Below are positions 9,160 to 18,121 of a stretch of 64,000 nucleotides of DNA, in pieces. Source of the stretch: an uncultured Pelagibacteraceae bacterium (GTDB lineage: Bacteria; Pseudomonadota; Alphaproteobacteria; Pelagibacterales; Pelagibacteraceae); contig CACLZS010000001.1 of NCBI GenBank assembly GCA_902611465.1, positions 1 through 64,000 of the forward strand, given 5' to 3'. The notes beneath the pieces were generated by a model. That model was not told the DNA's origin and did not search any database. It was given only the letters and a program-made list of their open reading frames with translations. Numbering within the stretch: position 1 is the first letter of the stretch; each line of letters opens with the position of its first letter. Position numbers and translations under genes: made by a program.

Positions 9160-10203
9160 AGTAAATTGAGTTCCAAACCATCTCCATCCATCTTTATCTT
9201 GCATTGAACAATTAATTCTCCCTCTTCTTGGTAAAAATTTTTCAGTAAATATAACTTCAATTTTATCTTTTTTATAATTTAGTTTAGAGTTTTTCCAATC
9301 ACCACCTTCATTTGAAAAGCAATTTATTTTATTAATTTTAGGTTGATCATTAAAAAATTCTATTACTAGTTTAGGTGGATTGTTAGTATCTTCCAAAAAT
9401 TTTTCTTCTGGAGTTATAACTTTATATTGAATTGGCAAAAGATTAATTAAAAATTTAAATCTTTCAAGGTCTCCATATTTCTCATTTATTGGAAATCTAG
9501 GTAACTCATATTTATCTTTATTTAAATCTATAACTCCTGAATGTTGTCCAAAAGCATAGTCAAATTTTTCAGTAATATATTTTTTTTGTTCTAAACTATA
9601 CTCTCCGAACGGATATGAAAAAAACTTAGAATTATAGCCAAGATTTTTCTCAAATATTTTTACTGATTTAAGAATATCTTTTTCAAATTTTTCAAAATTA
9701 TATTTTACTAAGTATTCATGTGAATGTGAATGATTTCCTATAAATACAAAATCTTCATTTGATATCTCTATAATTTCATCCCAATTCATATAACCTTTAT
9801 TACCTACAGCCTCTGTTGAAACAAATAAAATGAAAGGGATCTTGTCTTTTTTTAGAATTGGCCATGCATTTAAATAAAAAGAGGAGAATGCATCATCAAT
9901 AGTAAGTAAAATTTTTTTTTCTTCACTTACTTTATTAAACTCTAATTCAAAGTTTTTCGGATTTAAAAAAGAAAAATTATTTTCTCTGATAATATTTAAA
10001 TGTTCTTGAAATACGTCAATTTTTATATTGGTAGAAGGATATTTATTTTCTTCAAATCTATGATACATCAAGGCTAAAATTCCCTTTTCTTTAGGTTCAT
10101 ATTTTTTGTTTACAGGATCTGCGTAAGCATTTAAAAAAAATAAGAAAATAATGATAAATTTGATAATTGATGCGGCTAAGGAAGAAATTGTTTTTGTGAT
10201 CAT
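9151..10203 (-). CDS. Polysaccharide deacetylase family protein, exported
   Basis: NodB-homology carbohydrate esterase with a signal peptide ending NAYA-DP. Visible motifs are ALMYHRFEE near the mature N-terminus, LLTIDDAFSSFY (the catalytic Asp-Asp motif), GNHSHSHE (metal-binding HSHxH) and FSYPFGEYS. It therefore probably removes N- or O-acetyl groups from a periplasmic or surface polysaccharide. The C-terminal ~80 residues form an extra domain that I do not recognise. The ORF track starts at 10230; I prefer the ATG at 10203, which starts the signal peptide. Even so its 5' end overlaps the divergent tsaB start by 53 nt, so an even later non-ATG start (ATT codons before KFIIIFLFF) cannot be excluded. 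Confidence 0.82.
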   Translation of the reverse strand: MITKTISSLAASIIKFIIIFLFFLNAYADPVNKKYEPKEKGILALMYHRFEENKYPSTNIKIDVFQEHLNIIRENNFSFLNPKNFELEFNKVSEEKKILLTIDDAFSSFYLNAWPILKKDKIPFILFVSTEAVGNKGYMNWDEIIEISNEDFVFIGNHSHSHEYLVKYNFEKFEKDILKSVKIFEKNLGYNSKFFSYPFGEYSLEQKKYITEKFDYAFGQHSGVIDLNKDKYELPRFPINEKYGDLERFKFLINLLPIQYKVITPEEKFLEDTNNPPKLVIEFFNDQPKINKINCFSNEGGDWKNSKLNYKKDKIEVIFTEKFLPRRGRINCSMQDKDGWRWFGTQFTLN

Positions 10204-10516
10204 CGCTGATAAACAATCATATACTAGCAAACATATAAACAGTAGAGAAAACTTTGATAATTTTATGAAACTACTTTTGAAATTTTTGAATATAAAAAAA
10301 ATTAAAATAAGTGATATTCATAGAATATTTGTCAATTTGGGACCTGGTAAATTTACCAGTCTCAGAATTTCCTTATCTGTAGCCAAAGCTATTTGTTTGG
10401 CAAACAGTGCGTCTTTGTTTGGATTTAAATCGCATGATTTAATTAATAAAAATTATAAAAATTTAATAAAATTGGATATAAATAAAAGTTTGATAAAACC
10501 TGTATATTCAAGTTAG
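10151..10516 (+). CDS. tsaB: Short TsaB homologue (tRNA t6A biosynthesis), N-terminal lobe only
   Basis: The 121 residues align with the N-terminal lobe of TsaB, partner of TsaD and TsaE in making N6-threonylcarbamoyladenosine at position 37 of ANN-decoding tRNAs. It begins INLIIDAAKEEI, corresponding to the ILAIDTS strand, and contains LGPGKFTSLRISLSVAKA, equivalent to the TsaB GPGSFTGLRIGL motif. Normal TsaB proteins are roughly twice as long, and the second ASKHA lobe is missing with no frameshifted remnant before fur (8-nt gap). The start overlaps the divergent deacetylase gene. It heads a run tsaB-fur-miaB that is conserved in alphaproteobacteria, but the usual rimI is absent. Either it is a minimal functional version or a decayed copy. 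Confidence 0.72.
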   Translation: MINLIIDAAKEEIVFVIIADKQSYTSKHINSRENFDNFMKLLLKFLNIKKIKISDIHRIFVNLGPGKFTSLRISLSVAKAICLANSASLFGFKSHDLINKNYKNLIKLDINKSLIKPVYSS

Positions 10517-10524
10517 AATAAATT

Positions 10525-10950
10525 ATGAGTGAAACTATAGAACAAATTTGCCTGAAGAAAGGTGTCAAACTCACTGATCAAAGAAAAATAATTGCTAAAG
10601 TTTTATCTGAGTCAAAAGAAGTTTATGGTGAGTCTGATCATCCTGATGTCGATGAATTATACCAAAGAGTTTCTAAGCTAGATTCAAAGATAAGTATCGC
10701 TACAGTTTATAGAACAGTTAAGCTTTTTGAGGAATCTGGCATATTGACTAAGCACGATTTTAAAGGTGGAAAAGCAAGATATGAAAAATTAGTTGAAAGT
10801 CATCACGATCATCTTATTGATATTAAATCAGGAGAAATTATTGAGTTTGTTGATGAAGAAATAGAAAAATTACAAAAAAAAGTTGCAGAAAAGTATGGAT
10901 ATAACTTAGTAGATCATAAATTAGAGCTTTATGGAATTAAAAAAAAGTAA
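10525..10950 (+). CDS. fur: Fur-family metalloregulator (Fur/Mur type)
   Basis: A 141-residue winged-helix repressor. The DNA-binding half contains LTDQRKIIAKVL and the recognition helix region ISIATVYRTVKLFEESG. The dimerisation and metal-binding half contains HHDHLIDIKSGEIIEFVD. The C-terminal CxxC pairs that bind structural zinc in E. coli Fur are absent, and the cysteine of the usual HHDHLIC motif is replaced by Asp. This fits the Mur (manganese-responsive) or divergent Fur proteins of alphaproteobacteria, so the sensed metal (Fe or Mn) is uncertain. It sits between tsaB and miaB, as in other alphaproteobacteria. Confidence 0.9.
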   Translation: MSETIEQICLKKGVKLTDQRKIIAKVLSESKEVYGESDHPDVDELYQRVSKLDSKISIATVYRTVKLFEESGILTKHDFKGGKARYEKLVESHHDHLIDIKSGEIIEFVDEEIEKLQKKVAEKYGYNLVDHKLELYGIKKK

Positions 10951-10987
10951 ATGATAGATACTTTAGAATTTTTTTAAAAGCTAAAAT

Positions 10988-12322
10988 ATGCTAAATGGAA
11001 AAATCTTCATAAAAACTTTTGGTTGCCAAATGAATGAGTATGATTCAAATAGAATCTATGATTCTGTAAGTAAGTTGGGTTTTACAAAGACTACAAATCA
11101 ATCTAATGCAGATTGTTATATTTTAAACACGTGTCACATTCGTGATAAAGCTAAAGAAAAAGTTTACCATGAAATCGGTAGAGTTAAAAAACTATATAGA
11201 GATAAAAAAAAACCAATAATGGTAGTTGCAGGTTGTGTTGCACAGGCTGAAAATGAAGAAATGGTGAAGAGGGAGCCATATATAGATATTGTATTAGGTC
11301 CTCAATCATATCACAAAGTTAATGAATTGTTAAAAAATCATATTGCAAATTTAAAACAAGAGGAAACAGAATTTGATACTATTTCAAAGTTTGGATATTT
11401 TGATCAAATAAAAAACAATGATAACAAAATATCTGCTTTCTTAACTATTCAAGAGGGATGCGATAAGTTTTGTCATTTTTGTGTAGTCCCATATACAAGA
11501 GGACCTGAGTATTCTAGACCATTTAAAAATATCATAGCAGAAGCAGAACAATTAATAGAAAACGGTGCAAAAGAAATTACATTACTTGGTCAAAATGTTA
11601 ATGCTTACTCATACAAAGAGAACTTTAAAGAGTTTAGAATATCTAATCTAATAAAACATTTAGACCAATTTTCAGAATTAGAAAGAATTAGATATACGAC
11701 TTCGCATCCAAGAGATATGACAGATGATCTAATTAATTGTTACTCTTATAGTAATAAATTAATGCCATTTGTTCATTTACCCATTCAAAGTGGTTCAAAT
11801 AAGATGTTAGAGTTAATGAACAGAAAACATACTGTTGATGATTATTTAAAAGTTTATGAAAAATTAAAGAAAATCAATGCAGAGATAGAATTTTCTAGCG
11901 ATTTCATTATTGGTTATCCTGGAGAAACTCAAAAGGATTTTGAAGATACATTCGAACTGATAAAAAAAATTAAATTTATAAATTCTTTTTCTTTTATTTT
12001 TAGTCCTAGACCTGGAACAAAAGCTGCAAAATTAGAAATGATTGAAAAAAATATTGCCAAAGAGAGACTGACATTAATTCAAGAGGAATTATTTAATAAT
12101 CAAATAGAAATTAATAAATCATTGGAAAATAATACAATTAATGTACTTGTTGAAAATAAAATGGAAAAACAAAATAAATTATTTGGAAGAAATAAATATA
12201 TTTCACCTGTAATTTTTGATGGAAATGAAAATCTTATTGGCAAAGTTGTAAAAGTAAAAGTTCAAACTAGTAATCAGAATACTTTATTTGGTCTATTAGA
12301 TAAAAAAATGGAAGCTGCTTAA
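10988..12322 (+). CDS. miaB: tRNA-2-methylthio-N6-dimethylallyladenosine synthase MiaB
   Basis: Radical-SAM methylthiotransferase that adds the 2-methylthio group to i6A37 of tRNAs. The 444 residues show the three expected parts. An N-terminal UPF0004 domain begins KTFGCQMNEYDS and carries the auxiliary-cluster cysteines (LNTCHIR, VAGCVAQ). A radical-SAM core follows with CDKFCHFC (CxxxCxxC) near residue 159. A C-terminal TRAM domain occupies about residues 375-440. It is followed after 1 nt by the TTG start of phoH, so the two are translated from one message. It works on the same tRNA position 37 region as the TsaB pathway just upstream. Confidence 0.97.
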   Translation: MLNGKIFIKTFGCQMNEYDSNRIYDSVSKLGFTKTTNQSNADCYILNTCHIRDKAKEKVYHEIGRVKKLYRDKKKPIMVVAGCVAQAENEEMVKREPYIDIVLGPQSYHKVNELLKNHIANLKQEETEFDTISKFGYFDQIKNNDNKISAFLTIQEGCDKFCHFCVVPYTRGPEYSRPFKNIIAEAEQLIENGAKEITLLGQNVNAYSYKENFKEFRISNLIKHLDQFSELERIRYTTSHPRDMTDDLINCYSYSNKLMPFVHLPIQSGSNKMLELMNRKHTVDDYLKVYEKLKKINAEIEFSSDFIIGYPGETQKDFEDTFELIKKIKFINSFSFIFSPRPGTKAAKLEMIEKNIAKERLTLIQEELFNNQIEINKSLENNTINVLVENKMEKQNKLFGRNKYISPVIFDGNENLIGKVVKVKVQTSNQNTLFGLLDKKMEAA

Positions 12323-12323
12323 A

Positions 12324-13331
12324 TTGACTAACTTAATCAAAAAAAATATTACTTCTGAATTAAAATATGTATATTCTGAAAATAATACTTTAAGTATAAT
12401 ATTTCAAAATAATGATTTGTTACTTGGTGTAGCAGGTGAGTTTAATAATAATTTAAAGGAATTAGAGAAAATTACAAACACCAGCTTATATTCTAGAGGG
12501 AATTCTATCCTAGTAAAAAGTGATCCAGAAAAAAATAATTTGATCAAAAATGCTATACAATTTTTGACTGAACAGTTTTTAAATAATGGAACAATTGAAA
12601 AAAAAGATATAATTTCCTCCATAAACGAATTTATGATTGACGAAAAAAATAATACTGAAAAAAAAGTAGAATATATAATTAAAACTCCAAAAAAATCTGT
12701 AATACCAAGGTCTGAAAGGCAGAAGGATTATGTGAGAGCTTTAAGGGAATCTGATATAATTATTTCAGCTGGCCCAGCTGGAACTGGTAAAACTTTTTTA
12801 GCAGTTGCCATAGCACTAACAATGTTATTAGACAAAAAAATAGAAAGAATTATTTTATCAAGACCTGCTGTTGAAGCTGGAGAAAGACTTGGATTTTTAC
12901 CTGGTGATATGAGAGAGAAAGTTGACCCATATTTAAGACCATTATACGATTCTTTGTATGATCTATTAGATTTTGAAAAAATACAAAAAAAAATTGAAGT
13001 TGGTGATATTGAAATAGCTCCACTAGCATTTATGAGAGGTAGAACTTTAAAAAACTCATTTGCAATTCTTGATGAAGCACAAAACGCAACTGATACGCAA
13101 ATAAAAATGTTTTTAACTAGAATAGGAGAAAATTCAAAGATAGTGATCAATGGAGATCCTTCACAAATTGATCTGCCAAATAAATCCCTTTCGGGACTAC
13201 ATAGATCAAAAAAATTGCTTGGACATTTGAAAGAAATTTCAGTAGTTGATTTTGATCATAAAGATGTGGTTAGACATCCACTGGTATCAAAAATTGTTAA
13301 GGCATATTCTGATCACAGCTCTAACGAATGA
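12324..13331 (+). CDS. phoH: PhoH-family ATPase (YbeZ-like)
   Basis: A P-loop NTPase of 335 residues with Walker A SAGPAGTGKTFLA near residue 150 and a Walker B LDEAQNAT near residue 248. The LSRPAVEAGERLGFLPGD segment is diagnostic for PhoH. The N-terminal ~110 residues are a divergent KH-like region. PhoH/YbeZ partners with YbeY in rRNA maturation and ribosome quality control, and ybeY is indeed the next gene, overlapping by 4 nt (ATGA). The start is TTG at 12324, one base after the miaB stop; no ATG alternative exists before the domain. Confidence 0.92.
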   Translation: MTNLIKKNITSELKYVYSENNTLSIIFQNNDLLLGVAGEFNNNLKELEKITNTSLYSRGNSILVKSDPEKNNLIKNAIQFLTEQFLNNGTIEKKDIISSINEFMIDEKNNTEKKVEYIIKTPKKSVIPRSERQKDYVRALRESDIIISAGPAGTGKTFLAVAIALTMLLDKKIERIILSRPAVEAGERLGFLPGDMREKVDPYLRPLYDSLYDLLDFEKIQKKIEVGDIEIAPLAFMRGRTLKNSFAILDEAQNATDTQIKMFLTRIGENSKIVINGDPSQIDLPNKSLSGLHRSKKLLGHLKEISVVDFDHKDVVRHPLVSKIVKAYSDHSSNE

Positions 13332-13774
13332 TAAAGGCTAATGTAATATCTAGCCATTTAGATTGGAAAAGAGTTATAAAAAGGCCAAATGATTATTTAA
13401 AAAATAGACTCAAAATATTATCCAATACGCCCTTCTTTAAAACAAAAAAACATGAATTTTCAATACTCTTAACCAACAATAAAGAAATGAAACACTTAAA
13501 CTTTAAATTTAGAAAAAAAAATAAAACTACTGATGTTTTATCTTTTCCAACTAACATAAAAGATAAAAAAAAAATATATGTTGGTGATATAGCTATTAGT
13601 TATGAAATTATCAAAGAGAGATCAAAAGATACAAATTTCTTTATAGAGTTTGACAAAATTTGGGTACATGGGTATTTACATCTAATTGGTTACGATCATA
13701 AGAAATTAAATGATTATAAAAAAATGCTTAAAAAAGAAAAATTAATATTAAAATATTTTAATAAAAAAAATTGA
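13328..13774 (+). CDS. ybeY: Endoribonuclease / rRNA maturation factor YbeY
   Basis: Metal-dependent endoribonuclease acting in 16S rRNA 3'-end maturation and ribosome quality control. The 148 residues contain FRKKNKTTDVLSFP and the zinc-binding triad motif HGYLHLIGYDH (HxxxHxxxxxH) near residue 117. It overlaps phoH by 4 nt upstream and lnt by 4 nt downstream (TTGA), so the three are translationally coupled. In many alphaproteobacteria a CorC/TlyC-type gene lies between ybeY and lnt; it is missing here. Confidence 0.95.
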   Translation: MIKANVISSHLDWKRVIKRPNDYLKNRLKILSNTPFFKTKKHEFSILLTNNKEMKHLNFKFRKKNKTTDVLSFPTNIKDKKKIYVGDIAISYEIIKERSKDTNFFIEFDKIWVHGYLHLIGYDHKKLNDYKKMLKKEKLILKYFNKKN

Positions 13775-15297
13775 CATTAGTATATAATAACAAAATTATA
13801 TTATATCTAATCGTTTTTTCGCTTGGTTTAATTTCCTCATTTAGTCTTCCACCTTATAATTTATTTTATATAAATTTTTTTTCATACTCAGTTCTACTGT
13901 GGATTTTGTTATTTAATTCAAAAGAAAAATTTGTTTCATTTAAAATTGGTTGGATATTCGGTTTTGGATACTTTATTTCCAATTTATATTGGATAACACA
14001 TTCGCTTACATTTGAGGATATTTTTAAACCTCTAATACCATTTGCTTTAATTTTAATTCCTTTATTTTTAGGATTATTTTACGGATTTTCGACATTACTT
14101 TTTGCATTTTTAAATCCAAAGAAAAATCTTCTATCAATTTTAATATTAGGTACTTCTTTGTCGATATTTGAGTTTATAAGAAGTTTTATATTAGGTGGTT
14201 TTCCCTGGAACTTAATTGCATTCAGTTTTGTTAATTATTTAGAATTTATCCAATTACTTTCTATTACTGGAACTTATGCATTTAATTCAATAATTATATT
14301 ATTATTTTTATTACCTACTACTTTATTTTTTGACATCAAAAAAAAAATAAAAATAAGTATTTTAATTTTTTCTATATTTTTATGTTTTACAAATTATTTC
14401 TGGGGAAATCTAAATTTAAGAAAACATGACTTATCAGAAAAAAAAGATCTAGGATTTACTATTAAGGTAATTTCACCAAAAATAAATATTGATAGATATT
14501 TTCAAAATGAAAATCCAAGTGAATTTATCTCCGAATTAATAAATATTTCTGAACCCAATCCATCAAATGAAACAATATTTATTTTTCCAGAGGGAATTCT
14601 CTCAAGTATTTATTTTGAGGATATAAATAAATTTAAAACTCTTTTTTTAAATAATTTTTCAGAAAAACATAAGATTATTTTGGGTATGAATATATATGAA
14701 AAACAAAAAGTTTATAATTCTCTTTTAGTATTAGACAATGAGCTCAATATTTTGGAAAAATACTACAAAAATAAATTAGTACCATTTGGAGAGTTTTTAC
14801 CATTTGAAAAAATATTAGGTAATGTAGGATTTAAAAAAATCACTCAAGGTTATCAGTCCTTTTCTGCAGATAAACGAAGAGATATAATTAGGTTGAATAA
14901 TTTTAATTTTATACCACTTATTTGTTATGAAATAATTTACTCTGGTAAAATATATAGAGGTGAAAATAATTACGATTTTATTTTAAATATATCTGAGGAT
15001 GGTTGGTTTGGAAATTCTATTGGTCCTTACCAACATTATTATCATTCAATTTTTAGGTCAATTGAGGAAGGTAAATCCGTCGTTCGCTCATCAAACAATG
15101 GGATTTCAGCTTTTATCAATCCAAAAGGGCAAGCAATTGATATGATTCTAACAACTGACAAGGGATTTATCGAAATTAACTCTTTTAAAAAGTCCAATAA
15201 AACAATCTTTAGTTCTTTCGGCAACAAGATCTTCTTTTATTTTCTCTTTATTTATATTAGTTTAATTTTTTTTTTAAAACTACGGGAGAATAAATGA
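13771..15297 (+). CDS. lnt: Apolipoprotein N-acyltransferase Lnt
   Basis: Inner-membrane enzyme that transfers an acyl chain from phospholipid to the N-terminal cysteine of lipoproteins, the last lipoprotein maturation step. The 508 residues comprise about seven N-terminal membrane segments (residues 8-210), a periplasmic nitrilase-like domain (about 220-475) and a final anchor helix. The catalytic triad is visible as the Glu in IFPEGIL, the Lys in [12 protein letters not shown] and the Cys in PLICYEII. The start is TTG, overlapping the ybeY stop. Likely substrates encoded here include the BON and LptM-like lipoproteins. Its 3' end overlaps metK by 4 nt. Confidence 0.95.
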   Translation: MTLVYNNKIILYLIVFSLGLISSFSLPPYNLFYINFFSYSVLLWILLFNSKEKFVSFKIGWIFGFGYFISNLYWITHSLTFEDIFKPLIPFALILIPLFLGLFYGFSTLLFAFLNPKKNLLSILILGTSLSIFEFIRSFILGGFPWNLIAFSFVNYLEFIQLLSITGTYAFNSIIILLFLLPTTLFFDIKKKIKISILIFSIFLCFTNYFWGNLNLRKHDLSEKKDLGFTIKVISPKINIDRYFQNENPSEFISELINISEPNPSNETIFIFPEGILSSIYFEDINKFKTLFLNNFSEKHKIILGMNIYEKQKVYNSLLVLDNELNILEKYYKNKLVPFGEFLPFEKILGNVGFKKITQGYQSFSADKRRDIIRLNNFNFIPLICYEIIYSGKIYRGENNYDFILNISEDGWFGNSIGPYQHYYHSIFRSIEEGKSVVRSSNNGISAFINPKGQAIDMILTTDKGFIEINSFKKSNKTIFSSFGNKIFFYFLFIYISLIFFLKLRENK

Positions 15298-16457
15298 AAA
15301 AAAATTTCTTATTTACAAGTGAGTCAGTGTCCGAAGGACACCCAGACAAAGTTTGTGACAGAATTTCAGATATGGTTGTGGATACTTTTTTAGCATCAGA
15401 GCCCCAAGCAAGAGTTGCTTGTGAAACTTTAACAACAACAAACAAAGTTGTATTAGCTGGAGAAGTAAGAGGACCTGAACTTAGAGAAGATGAACTAATT
15501 TCAAAAGTGAGAGATTGTATTAAAGATATAGGCTACGATCAAGATGGCTTTTCTTGGAAAGAACAAACAAAAATTGAGACTCATTTACACTCACAGTCAG
15601 CTGATATTGCTATGGGTGTAGATTCTGCAGGAAATAAAGATGAAGGCGCAGGAGACCAAGGAATTATGTTTGGTTACGCTTGTAATGAAACAGATGTTTT
15701 AATGCCAGCTCCAATTCATTACTCACATAAAATTTTAAGATTGATGGCTGAAGATAGAAAATCAGGGAAGCTAAATGGAATAGAACCAGATTCAAAAAGT
15801 CAAATTACTATTGAATATAAAGAGGGTATGCCTGCAGCTGTAACATCAGTAGTTATATCTACCCAACATTCCAAAGATGTTAGCTTAGCACAAGTCAAAG
15901 AGCTTTGTATGCCTTACATAGAAAGATCTATTCCTAAAAATTTATTAGGAAGTCTTAATGAAAAAGAAATTTACATAAATCCTACTGGGAATTTTGTAAT
16001 AGGTGGACCTGACGGGGATAGTGGTTTAACAGGTAGAAAAATTATTGTTGATACTTATGGTGGAGCTGCACCACATGGAGGAGGTGCATTTTCTGGTAAA
16101 GATCCAACAAAAGTCGATAGATCAGCTGCTTATGCATCAAGATATTTAGCAAAAAATATTGTTGCATCAAAAATTTCAGATAAATGTTTAATTCAACTTG
16201 CTTACGCAATTGGAGTATCAAAGCCCCTATCAATATATGTAGACTTGTTTGATAATGATGAAGAAAAGAATATGCATGTAGAAAAACTTATCAAAGAGAA
16301 TTTTGATTTAAGTCCAAGAGGTATTAGAGAAATGCTTGGATTGAATAAAGCTATATATGAAAAAACAGCAGCTTATGGACACTTTGGAAGAGTGCCTGAG
16401 AGCGATGGATCATTTTCATGGGAAAAAACTGATAAATCTGAGGTTTTTAGCAAGTAA
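15294..16457 (+). CDS. metK: S-adenosylmethionine synthase
   Basis: Makes SAM from methionine and ATP. The 387 residues show [20 protein letters not shown] at the N-terminus, the ATP-binding [12 protein letters not shown] near residue 121 and [22 protein letters not shown] near residue 256. The start overlaps the lnt stop (ATGA), so there is no 5' leader and no room for a SAM riboswitch at this copy. SAM made here supplies RsmI, MiaB and UbiE, all encoded in the window. Transcription is followed by a promoter and intrinsic terminator before nusA. Confidence 0.98.
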   Translation: MKKNFLFTSESVSEGHPDKVCDRISDMVVDTFLASEPQARVACETLTTTNKVVLAGEVRGPELREDELISKVRDCIKDIGYDQDGFSWKEQTKIETHLHSQSADIAMGVDSAGNKDEGAGDQGIMFGYACNETDVLMPAPIHYSHKILRLMAEDRKSGKLNGIEPDSKSQITIEYKEGMPAAVTSVVISTQHSKDVSLAQVKELCMPYIERSIPKNLLGSLNEKEIYINPTGNFVIGGPDGDSGLTGRKIIVDTYGGAAPHGGGAFSGKDPTKVDRSAAYASRYLAKNIVASKISDKCLIQLAYAIGVSKPLSIYVDLFDNDEEKNMHVEKLIKENFDLSPRGIREMLGLNKAIYEKTAAYGHFGRVPESDGSFSWEKTDKSEVFSK

Positions 16458-16463
16458 ATATTG

Positions 16464-16491
16464 TTGAAAACCAATAAAAAATAACTATATA
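16464..16491 (+). promoter_or_regulatory. Putative sigma70-type promoter for the nusA operon
   Basis: TTGAAA (16464-16469) and TATATA (16486-16491) are separated by 16 nt, placing a start of transcription near 16498. It lies just after the metK stop and upstream of the intrinsic terminator, so any transcript for nusA from here must read through that terminator. Recognised by eye against the consensus only; the AT-rich background makes chance matches common. Confidence 0.45.
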
Positions 16492-16516
16492 TTTCAGGAA
16501 CATTGTTGAAATTTCA

Positions 16517-16542
16517 AAATGGGCTAAGGCCCATTTTTTTTT
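16517..16542 (+). terminator. Intrinsic terminator between metK and nusA (possible nusA attenuator)
   Basis: A perfect 8-bp stem AAATGGGC/GCCCATTT with a TAAG loop runs straight into a run of nine T residues. It ends only 15 nt before the nusA start codon, which leaves no space for a complete promoter downstream. It may simply end the metK transcript, but its position in the nusA leader suggests attenuation. Confidence 0.85.
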
Positions 16543-16557
16543 GGCTAAAGATAAAAT

Positions 16558-18111
16558 ATGTTAAATAGAAGAGCTGATAAACTAGAATTATTGAGAATCG
16601 CAGAAGCTGTAGCATTAGAAAAATCTATCGATAAAGAACTTATCATAGGTTCAATGGAAACAGGTATTGCTAAAGCTGCGAAGTCGAAATTTGGATCAGA
16701 TAATGAAATAAAGGTAGAAATTGATAGAGACAACGGGGACATTGGAATATTTAGGAAATTATTAATAGTTGAAAAACCAGAAAATTCAAACTTAGAAATT
16801 ACCTTAGAAGATGCAATAAAGTTAAATCAAGTTAATAAAGATAAGAAAATCGGCGATGAGGTTCTTCAGCCACTGCCATCTTTTGATTTTGGAAGAATTG
16901 CAGCACAAACTGCAAAGCAAGTAATAAGCTTTAATGTAAGAGAAGCTGAAAGAGAAAGACAATACAACGATTTTATTGATAAAAAAGATACCATTTTAAG
17001 TGGGATTGTAAAAAGACTTGAATTTGGAAACGTAATTGTTGATTTAGGGAGAACAGAGGCAATTATTCAAAAAAACGAAATGATACCAAGAGAAAATATT
17101 AAAGCTGGAGATAGGGTTAAAGCGTATTGTCTTGATGTAAGAAGGGAACCTAGAGGTCAACAAATCTTTCTCTCTAGAGCGCATCCGAAATTTATGGATA
17201 AACTTTTTATACAGGAAGTCCCAGAAATTTATGATGGATTAATTGAAATTAAATCATCATCAAGAGATCCAGGTAGTAGAGCGAAGATATGTGTAAAAGC
17301 TATTGATACATCGTTAGATCCAGTAGGTGCATGTGTAGGCATGAGAGGTAGTAGAGTTCAGGCTGTAGTAAACGAGCTCCAAGGTGAAAAAATAGATATA
17401 GTTAATTGGTCTGAAGATCCAGCTGTTGTAGCAGCTAATGCATTATCACCAGCAGAAGTTCAAAGAGTTAATGTTGACAATGAGGCAAAAAAACTTGATG
17501 TTATTTTGACCGAAGAGAATTTAAGTAAAGCTATTGGTAGAAGAGGGCAAAATGTTAGATTAGCAACAAAATTATTGAATTATGAAATTAATATTATGAC
17601 AGAGCAAGAGGACTCTGAAAGAAGACAATTAGAATTTAAAGAAAAAACTGACTCTATAGTAAAAAATCTTGAACTTGACGAAACTTTAGGCCAACTTTTA
17701 GTTGCAGAAGGTTTTTCCTCAATTGATGAAATCAAAGATAGCTCACTTGATTCACTGATGAAAATCGAAGGTATTGAAGAAGATACAGCTAAAGAACTTG
17801 TTGATAGAGCAAAAGAATTTCATGAAAAAGACCAAGAAGAAATTTCAAAAAGAATTAAAGATCTTGGAGTAGAGAATGATTTAATTAATCACGAAGGTCT
17901 AACACCAGGAATGCTTGTAACTTTAGGAGAACAAAAAGTTTTGACTTTAATTGATTTGGCAGATCTTGCATCTGATGAACTAACAGGAACTTTTGATATT
18001 ATTAAAGGAGAGAGAGTAAAAATTAAAGGATATCTGGAAGACTTTGCACTATCTAAACAAGAGGCTGATAATTTAATTATGTCAGCAAGAGACAAAGTTT
18101 ATAAAGATTGA
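16558..18111 (+). CDS. nusA: Transcription termination/antitermination factor NusA
   Basis: RNA-polymerase-associated factor controlling pausing, termination and antitermination. The 517 residues follow the full alphaproteobacterial plan. An N-terminal polymerase-binding domain spans about 1-135 and an S1 domain about 140-205 (GIVKRLEFGNVIVDLGR). Two KH domains follow (GACVGMRGSRVQAVVNEL near 261 and KAIGRRGQNVRLATKL near 323). Two C-terminal helix-hairpin-helix acidic repeats span about 355-510. It heads nusA-infB-rbfA-rpsO-pnp. The usual rimP upstream and ylxR downstream are absent. Its start is 15 nt after an intrinsic terminator, which may create feedback control. Confidence 0.97.
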   Translation: MLNRRADKLELLRIAEAVALEKSIDKELIIGSMETGIAKAAKSKFGSDNEIKVEIDRDNGDIGIFRKLLIVEKPENSNLEITLEDAIKLNQVNKDKKIGDEVLQPLPSFDFGRIAAQTAKQVISFNVREAERERQYNDFIDKKDTILSGIVKRLEFGNVIVDLGRTEAIIQKNEMIPRENIKAGDRVKAYCLDVRREPRGQQIFLSRAHPKFMDKLFIQEVPEIYDGLIEIKSSSRDPGSRAKICVKAIDTSLDPVGACVGMRGSRVQAVVNELQGEKIDIVNWSEDPAVVAANALSPAEVQRVNVDNEAKKLDVILTEENLSKAIGRRGQNVRLATKLLNYEINIMTEQEDSERRQLEFKEKTDSIVKNLELDETLGQLLVAEGFSSIDEIKDSSLDSLMKIEGIEEDTAKELVDRAKEFHEKDQEEISKRIKDLGVENDLINHEGLTPGMLVTLGEQKVLTLIDLADLASDELTGTFDIIKGERVKIKGYLEDFALSKQEADNLIMSARDKVYKD

Positions 18112-18121
18112 AAGATGGGTA

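Noticed and set aside
15240-15300. SAM riboswitch upstream of metK
   Set aside because: metK overlaps lnt, so there is no non-coding leader in which a riboswitch could lie.
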